A stretch of 64,000 nt of DNA from Aporrectodea caliginosa (Eukaryota; Annelida; Clitellata; Crassiclitellata; Lumbricidae): assembly GCA_020284085.1 (NCBI GenBank), contig JACEVL010000517.1, positions 966,337 through 1,030,336 of the forward strand, written 5' to 3'. The notes under the pieces are model-generated. The model was not told the origin of the DNA. It saw only the letters and a program-made list of their open reading frames with translations, and did no database searches. The position numbers and the translations under genes were made by a program. Positions 56,047-64,000 of this stretch are shown piece after piece (position 1 is the stretch's first letter; each line of letters opens with the position of its first letter).

Positions 56047-58039
56047 GATGTGTATAGAGTCTACAAGGAAACTGTTACATTAAGGACCGACATATTTAAG
56101 TCAAACATCAGAGGGATTATCGGTGCATTTTGATCTCCTGAATTCAGCAGCAGCTGTCCAATCGATATTCTACGAAAGATTGCAGACGCCATTAGACGCC
56201 TGTCTCCGTGGGATAACTAACCGGCCATCAATACGTGCGATGTGACATCAGAGAGACTCATTTCGCCATTAGTCGAGTCATCTTTCATCTTTCGCTGGTC
56301 ATTTTTCATCTCTCGTCAGACAGGTCTGCCATTGGAGTGGCCTTAGCACACGGCAGTTAACTGCTTCCTGCAGGGCTGCAGACAAAGAAAAGGGGATTTA
56401 CATAATCTCATTAGAAACATTTCTTCAGTTCTGAGTTTCCACATTAAATTTTGCCTAAGCTGTCGTGGAAAGGTTTAGAATCACCGATCAGCCTCTTTTG
56501 TCAAATATGACCCCGTGACAGTGGAGGGAGGAGATCACATGTCGTTTATCACTATAGCCCTAAAGGCCTAAAGTGTCGGTTTCACTTAGACTGTGTATTC
56601 ATGGGCTTTTGGTTTATTCATCCTTTGAATGCAACTACGAGTGACGTCTCTGGCTTATTTTACGACAAACAGTTATTCTTCCGCATGCCACATTTTGACG
56701 AAATTCTGTATTAAAGACATGGGGATACAGTTTTTCGATCGCTGTTACTTCGTATTATCAAATGTGAAATTGACAAAATGTGCTTAACTATTGGACAAGA
56801 AGTATTACATTTCTAGCCTGACTTCCTGATGATTTGAACTTATGGAAAATGTTTATGTCAGTTGGCAACAGTGGAATTGATCGTGTGGAAATGCGTCGCT
56901 TTATCGCCCTGGCATCAGGGCTTATAATCCCTGTAACTTAGATCAATATATCCTACGTTATCAGTTTCACGCTATTGTCGTTAATTATTAGTCCAGTTGT
57001 GCTTTGAGCGCCGTAATTCGCAGGCAGTCTTTGACTTGAAGCAAAAATTCAGAAGCACTTAGTGGAACATGGCGAAGTCAGTCAAGATGGGCCTGTGTAA
57101 AAGGTTCAGTATTATTCGTTCATACTGACAAGTCACAATCGGTTTTCATAGATTAGGAATTTTGCATTAGCAATGAGTATGGCGAAAGTCTTAAAAATGT
57201 TTGTCTATGGTCACACGAAGGATGATTTGCATATCCACATTTTGCTATTAAAGCAGCTCAGATTCATATAAAACATTTTCAGCTTGTCTAAACGCCCAAC
57301 TTATTCCTAAATGGCTCACCAGAATGCCATATAAATTTATGTAGGCCTATAATATGTATATGAATACGCATGTACAATGTTTAAGGACCTCTCAAATATC
57401 TATACATGAACGCATAAACATTTAATGATAAAACCGTGCAAGGTTTGTCCATGGCAGAGAGTCGCAATGGATGTTATTGCTGGAACGGTTCAGTGCTTTT
57501 CTGATTAACATCGAATCCATTCCCTGCGGTTGACGACTCAAGACGCAAGCAAGAAAGCCGACATCCTTTTGCATTTTCTAAGGCTCTATTTATTAGAAAC
57601 TGCCCTGTGTAAAGACATCAAGAGTACAACGCATTCTATTTTATCCTTTTCTTTCTTCTTCTCCTTTTTCATCTTGTCCTTATTCTTTGCCTTCTCATCC
57701 TTGTCTTAATTCTTTTATCGCTTCATTTCTGTTTCATCTTCACCTATCCCTCTCCATCTTTTCGTCGTTTATTTCGTCCTGTTATTGTAATCGTAACTGT
57801 ATTTGAACATTTATATAGCGCCGCTCAAAGAGCAAAACACAAGAGGAGAACCTACTATTATGGATAACAAATATTGATCTAAACGCTGCTGATATTCCTC
57901 TGCCAAACAGTCCGTGTATTTTACGCTATTTAGGTCCTATCTAAATAATAAATCAACAGCTGTATGCACTGGCAATGACACCGTGTATCCTATTATATAT
58001 ATATATTATATATATATATATATTATATATATATATAGT
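56010..58039. other. No gene recognised; unique-looking sequence
   Basis: (TA)n tracts at 56012-56042 and 57990-58036. The 56090-56400 part is compositionally balanced and free of the repeats seen elsewhere; see findings. An AGCGCC repeat end is at about 57823. Confidence 0.45.
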
Positions 58040-59216
58040 CTATAGGATATATGGGTATATTTCACAACAGGCATCAAATTTAGAAATTGAATGAGAGAAA
58101 AAGAAAGTGACGCAAAATAAAAAAAATTTCTTACACAAATATTTTACTAGCAGTCCTGAAGCATACTTAATATTGAGCAGAGCTGAAATTTGACAGATTT
58201 GGCCTAATTTTTTATTTTAGTTTTTTACTATGTGAAACACATGCAACTTTGATTCCTAAATATTTACAACTCCGTTACTTAATAAATACACAATACAATA
58301 TACCGCCACTGCTTATACTTATTGATTAATTAGTATTAAGTGTGAATTAAATTATTACACAGCAACCTAAATTATTTTACGACAAATTATCTACATGTAC
58401 CATTAAATAAATTCATTTTAATAGAAAAATAATGTAACGGAGTTGTATTAACGGAGTTGTAAAATATTCATAATTAGGTCTCCAGGCTTAGCCTACCGGG
58501 CGAGTTAAGATACAAAAAATAGTTAGTTTATAGTGGCCTGTCAGTTTCAATATTATTTTTGAAAGAAAAAAATTATATATATATATACGCGAAGTGCTAT
58601 AATTACAGTCACGGAGTTGTAAATCTTTTTCATACTATTACATTACCGGATAAATATCCGAAAATTGTCAACAGAAGCAAACATCCATATTGATTTCTTG
58701 TTGGTAAAATCAATGCAGACATGTTCCCTGCTATCAAAGATGTCAATTCAGAAACCAAGAGTTTTCAATTTATTCCACAGATGGCAGAAACCCATTCGTA
58801 ACGGTGTTGTAACCAATATCTTAAGACAGAAGGTTTTATTTATTTTTTAATTATTTAGTTCGTTAATAAGTTAATAAAAACCATGTGGAGCAATGGATAT
58901 GTGTAAGTTAATGATCTAAAAATTATAAAACATCAGTTCAGCGTTTCAGCTGTTACTCTAACGTAACGTTGAATTGATTCACCATTAGAAAGGACAAGGC
59001 AATTTCGGATTAAAATTGGACTTTATAATTTTTTCTCATACTAATCATCTGAATAATATAATAGAAATAATTTTTTATAAGTAGCCCATGCCCTACAATG
59101 TATTTAAAAATTATAATTTATAATTTTACTCTTTGTGTAAGCCGTACAAAGGAGAACACGGGGAAATTTATCTAATTTGCTGCCGGTTGTGAAATATACC
59201 CATATATCCTATATAG
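58040..59216. mobile_element. Inverted-repeat element with ACGGAGTTGTA subterminal repeats
   Basis: The left end GGATATATGGGTATATTTC (58044 onward) is matched inverted at the right end (59186-59216), over about 29 bp. ACGGAGTTGTA or its complement occurs at about 58267, 58437, 58451, 58610 and, varied, 58800. No transposase is seen, so it is non-autonomous. Confidence 0.7.
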
Positions 59217-62190
59217 CCTAGAGCAAAAACAAACCAGGGTTTAAGTTTACGCTGCCCTATAATGATGTTAAATTTAATTAAGAAGTATAGACTATTACAC
59301 CAGCTTACGTTCTCTGCGTCCTTTCATCCGTCTTTTTATCCCAATTCCATTACTCCGTTTTTTTCTTGTTTTGCCGAATTAGTTCGTAATTAAACTTTCT
59401 TTTTTTCTGTTCATCCGATTGCAATCGATTCTTCATCTCCTCCGTCTTGCTAATTTGCATTTTCAAATTCTATCCTGTTCTCTTTCTGATATGTCTAGAT
59501 TTCCGATTCTTATTCTTGTCATCGTCGACCATTGCTCACTTGCTCTTTCTCTATAATTATATACCATACCTTGCTATTTGAGTTTAAAATTTTATCTCGG
59601 CCGAATCATGTAACCCGCCCCTCCCCATATCTTACGTTTCACTAAAAGCCAGCCAATCGCCAGTCATCCCTTTTCCTTTCCTCTACCTTGACTTATCATT
59701 TCAGCATAGGTCTATCGACTTCTTCTTCTCCCTTCTCCTTCGCCTCCCTTCGTCCATTATCTTTCTCCTCTTTAATCTTTCTCCACATACTCTCTTATAC
59801 AGCATATAGTGCCGCCAGCACAGCGGTCACTGGGTGCGTACTTTAAGCCCCACGTCGCGGTGCCAGACCTGTGATTTAGGGACAGTGATTCGTTAGACGT
59901 TCGGACAACGACCTGCCATACAACGGTTCTCGTCGTGCAACGTCAAGTCTCTATAAATTTCCCATCCAAGGCTGTTAATCTTGACGTATCCGGAATTATC
60001 GTAGACATAAAATGTCCGGTACAAGAGCGGAATTGAATTCATGTGGTCGGCAGCCAAACACCTTTCTCTGATTAGACACTACAATATGGTGTCACACAAA
60101 CTGTACAGTTGTCAGTAACAGTGGCCGTTGTTCTCCCCCTCCCCCCTCCCGTAGTTTTTGTCTGTGAGCGTTCTTAATTCGCAAGTGTCTGGTGGTAACA
60201 GACAAAATGTTTCAATTAAGCATGCACGACATGTTCCATTCGGTTACTGCACAGAACATTTATCTCCTATAACCTAATGCATTGAAAATATCTGGGAATA
60301 GTCATTAAGAAGATTCCTTATAAATTCTTCAAGACGGCTATCGATTTTTTGAGCGCTCGCCTAACATGCAGTTCAGACAGAGAGTGTCTACTGCATAGGT
60401 TCCAGCCTCCCTTGCTGTCGTTCACTGTGCGGGCAATTTTAACGACTGTGTCTTAACGCGCAATTAGTCCACGCCAGCAGCTGATGCTATTCCGTTCTAT
60501 ACCGAGACGGTAAATTAAAAAAGGACATAACAAAATCAATTAATAATTAATTATATCTCATGCGTCTAAGACAATGCACGAGGCCCGTCGTACATTAACA
60601 GCAATGGCGCCAAAGCACAAAGCTATACAGGCCTAAGCCTTAGGTCTATCCATTATTCAACTGTGCGTCATTTTGCAAAGAAACACATTTACCGGTTCTA
60701 TAGTTATTGGACTAATGAATTACGAGTTGAATGAACGGCGACCTGTTTCCAATGTAGCCTATAGGCCTACGGTAACACGTGCGTGGCAGACAATTCGTAA
60801 ATCAAGCTAATCATTGAAAGGAGTGAACTCCAGGTAGATTTGCAAGTGCAGCTATACCGAGTACATAATTTATAGTCTGTTACAATGCATGCTCAACATG
60901 TGAGGCAGCCCGTTTGGAAAGCCTTCCTGCCGCTCTTAATTGCTTAAACTCCAGATGAACTGCTCAGACACGCCTTTGAGGACTGTCGTTCTTGAAGTCA
61001 AAGTTAGCTGGCACCTTATCGTACTTGATCTACATTTTCGGTACAGATTCTTAATAATATTCAGCACAAACCCCGTGTTTTTATGAATGCTTAAGTTAAT
61101 CTCAAGACCAACGTGTCCTCCTTCATATAACCCGGAAGTGTTCTCTGTCGTGACCTCTGTCTGACCTTCTCCATTAGTTCAGTTTCCCTCTGCAGTGCAT
61201 CTACTCTCAGAGGGATCCGAATTATAGACCACGCAGCCGGCTATCGTGTCTCCTGAAGGTGCCATTCAGTTACTAGGGAAGCAAATTGGCCGTGTTACAT
61301 TCGCAGAGAAGACGAGCGTGCTCAGCTTCAAAGCCGTCGAAGCTATTCGGCTGAGCGAAGCGCACGCTCTGCTCTCGGCCGTCGTTTAGTCAATTACCTC
61401 CGTTGAAGGAAGATTGCACGGACTGCACGAAAAGGAGAGTGAAAAGAACATGTGATTGACAGCAATTCAAGCAGACTCCGTCTAAGTTAATTTGCGTGTT
61501 GGTCTAGATCGTAGATATCTGTCGAACCGTCAATGCCTGCAACGATCTATAGGGTTGACATTCCACTTGTATATATAGACAGGCAATTTTACACTGAGCA
61601 TTCCCACTGTACATTTTACGAGAGCAAGGTCTTTGGAGTGGCGCTCATGACTGTCTATCAGTCGCATGCTACGAGCAAACGGCAGACTATTGACGATTAT
61701 GGCGTTCTTAGGCGTTTCTGTAAGCTGCGTCTTCTACCATCTGCGAGGGAGGACCGGTCGGTGAGAGTAATCGTATACTGCGGACTTCTCCTTACACTTC
61801 CATTTCATGTAGCCTTCACGATACATGTAGGGTATATTACTAGATGATTTGTTTTTGATAATGATAGTGGCATGCAAGAGAAACTTTGAAAGGCTCCCAT
61901 TACACTTCATAATCCCACCTATCTTTAGATATATCTAAGCAGATATATAGAACGAAATTACTTAACACAATTGGTATACTATCAGTTTGAGTGTCCATAA
62001 AGTATCGTTATCTTCCGTTGAGGGTTCTTGGTGGTGTGACTACGCAGTCGGCAAATATAGGAAGTTGAGTGACATCGATTTCTGTTAGTACCTGATAGTT
62101 GACCACATTCATTCTATAGCACTGGGCCTTCTGAAACAATGAACACCGCTTTCTTCAAGTGTCAGTAAATTGGAATTGGCACAATTTGAG
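59217..62190. other. No gene recognised
   Basis: 59300-59790 is pyrimidine-rich. 59800-61850 is GC-richer and free of obvious repeats. The open frame at 61533-61847 has no recognisable domain or codon signature and I do not call it. Confidence 0.4.
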
Positions 62191-62199
62191 AGTTAAGTG

Positions 62200-62396
62200 T
62201 TATTGAATTGCCGTCAGATCCTTCACACTCCACGACTATATAATTATGCTTCTGTATCAGTGCGTTCTGTTTTATTGTGTTTTTATGATTTTTGTGACTT
62301 TTGTGATTTGATTTTTGTGATTTAATACTCTATCCGATGTTCCCGCAGTGCGTTTGCAGGCGGTTCAATAAAGCACGTACTTACTTACTTATAAAT
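62200..62396 (+). mobile_element. LINE 3' tail
   Basis: CAATAAAGCACG followed by (TACT)n at 62376-62391, after a T-rich segment. It resembles the tail of the 38040 LINE fragment. No coding part is present. Confidence 0.45.
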
Positions 62397-63849
62397 AAGC
62401 GTTCACTTCGAACGTTTTACAAATCACCAAGCGTGTCACTTCGAACGTTATACCACAAACCGTTTTCACCAATGGCTGACAATCTACGATTCGTACAGTA
62501 ACAGTTTACGTGTATAGTGTACGTACTCATAAAACCATAGACTGCAGTCAGATGTTCCAGTTCTCTTGGATTTTTATCTGCAGCTGTTCCTAATGGATTA
62601 CATGCAGCGAAAGTGATTAATGTTTTAATATCAATTGCAGTCCTGTTTATTATGAGATTGGTGCTTTTAAGCTACATATTAGATTAACATAGGCCTATAA
62701 AAGCATCATCTTCGAATATCAGACATCGGATATCGAGATAAATGGCTAGCAACTGAACTTGTTTACAGTAATCTGCAGTCACATCTTTCTATAGCTATCT
62801 GGCTGCAAACAACAATGTATTAGCCTTGTCACCAGATAGTTTCTTTCCATGCTTAAAGGGCAAACTATGTTACATGTTGCCTGATAGGTATAATAACTGT
62901 GGACTAAGTTGAACTGAGCAAGCAGAGGATGGCAGAAGAATCTAACTGACAGAGAAAATATACGAATACATCTGAATGTCATTGCTACAGGGTAGAGACC
63001 TGCATTATTATTATTCCAGATTTCAACCTAACCACAGTGCATGGAGTAGGGATCATCTTGTTATTATAAGGTTATCCTGGGATAACCACGCAGATACCAA
63101 TATTAGGCCTATTACTCCACATTTTCACCTCTTAAGATTGGTTGTACTTTCACAAGGTGGGTATCTTGAAATAAACAAGTCTCAGTCACCGAGCACAATA
63201 GCTTAACTACAACTTCATTAAAAACCTATGAGTAATTCTTCTAGTCAGAAAGACGCCATTAGAACGGCAATAAACTTCTTCCGTTTCCTCTACATCAAAA
63301 GCACTCTGTTCAGACCGGAAACAGATTTGCGACTGGAGTGCACCCAGCGGCAGTCTCTGGAAATGCATTGCATCGTAAATAATGATCTCATCACCGTTAA
63401 AGGCAACTACCAGCTGAACTAAGGTTGTCGTTAAGTTGATGGTTCACAGCAGGGTTTGAATTGTAAAATTTGAACTGGGAGAGGCGTTGAAAAATTCTTA
63501 CATGTTCGATCGTTCCGACCAGAATTTCCTACCTTCCTAAAACCGGTTTACGTGCTCAGTTGTATTGGGTGTGGGTGTACGTGCATTCGATCCTTAGCGC
63601 TGAAAGCTGTACTGCGGGCTTAACTTAACCCCCAAGTAATATTTGGGAAATAACTGGAAGGGTTAAAAATGAATTGGAAGGATTGAATCCTCCCAACACC
63701 CCGACAATTCAATCCCTGGTTCAGACCCTCGTAGAACTGAATTCAAGTTGTTCACTCGCAACAGGTAGGACATACTTGCTCAGTTCAACTTAGACAGCAA
63801 GTATGCCTTTCAGGTAACATGTAAGTGATAATGATGTTACACATTGCTT
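62397..63849. other. No gene recognised
   Basis: Small open frames at 62779-63422 show no domain. Confidence 0.4.
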
Positions 63850-63935
63850 GTTTACTGTTTAACGACCACTGTGTGGTAACAAAGACCATTAGCGTCGCCC
63901 TCCTCCTTTATCCAGGCTTGGACTGGCACTGACAG
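63850..63935 (+). repeat. Short interspersed repeat
   Basis: TTTAACGACC...ACAAAGACCATTAGCGTCGCCC, third copy of the 26535/36575 family. Confidence 0.65.
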
Positions 63936-64000
63936 AGTACGATCAGTGGCGGAGTTCATGTAACAAATAGCATGGAAAGAAAACTATAGCTATATGGTAG

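Noticed and set aside
61533..61847. Open frame of 104 codons
   Set aside because: No recognisable domain, no homologous copy in the window and no splice or promoter context to support it.

Overview
This is a window of invertebrate animal nuclear DNA from a draft assembly (263-base gap at 26238-26500). It is AT-rich, gene-sparse and full of interspersed repeats. The gene families point to a non-insect, probably marine, metazoan: a very large inducible GTPase (VLIG/GVIN), cGAS-like Mab-21 proteins with ankyrin repeats, and CR1/L2-like LINEs. An echinoderm or another invertebrate deuterostome is my guess; the sequence alone does not settle it. The palindrome TAGGCCTA occurs about 20 times.

Layout. 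1-4.2 kb and 14.6-19.6 kb hold two tandem copies, with their 3' flanks, of an apparently intronless gene of about 1,350 codons. It encodes many ankyrin repeats followed by a Mab-21/cGAS-like nucleotidyltransferase whose GS and DxD...D signature is intact. Both copies carry frameshifts. A third copy at 22.9-23.2 kb is a stub cut by a LINE. Between copies 1 and 2 lies a LINE (6.6-12.2 kb) broken by a TTAA-flanked piggyBac-like element and by a hAT element that itself contains a hAT MITE. An older CR1/L2-like LINE follows.

From 51.7 kb down to 28.0 kb, on the minus strand, I reconstruct one five-exon gene. Four short exons encode a complete TKL/MLK-type protein kinase domain. Exon phases (1, 2, 1, 1) then lead in frame into a 3-kb exon encoding a VLIG/URGCP-type GTPase. 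The predicted product is a kinase-VLIG fusion of about 1,283 residues. Its introns are filled with transposons: three hAT-like elements, an unclassified DNA transposon with 8-bp target duplications, LINE fragments, a Polinton-like integrase remnant, SINEs and minisatellites.

The 52-56 kb part holds a LINE endonuclease fragment, a 1.9-kb array of a 13-bp repeat and a transposase remnant. From 56 to 64 kb I find no convincing gene, only one inverted-repeat element and a LINE 3' tail.

Together the host genes suggest an innate-immunity neighbourhood: nucleic-acid-sensor-like nucleotidyltransferases in a tandem, decaying family next to an interferon-inducible-type GTPase joined to a kinase. The functional link is inference.
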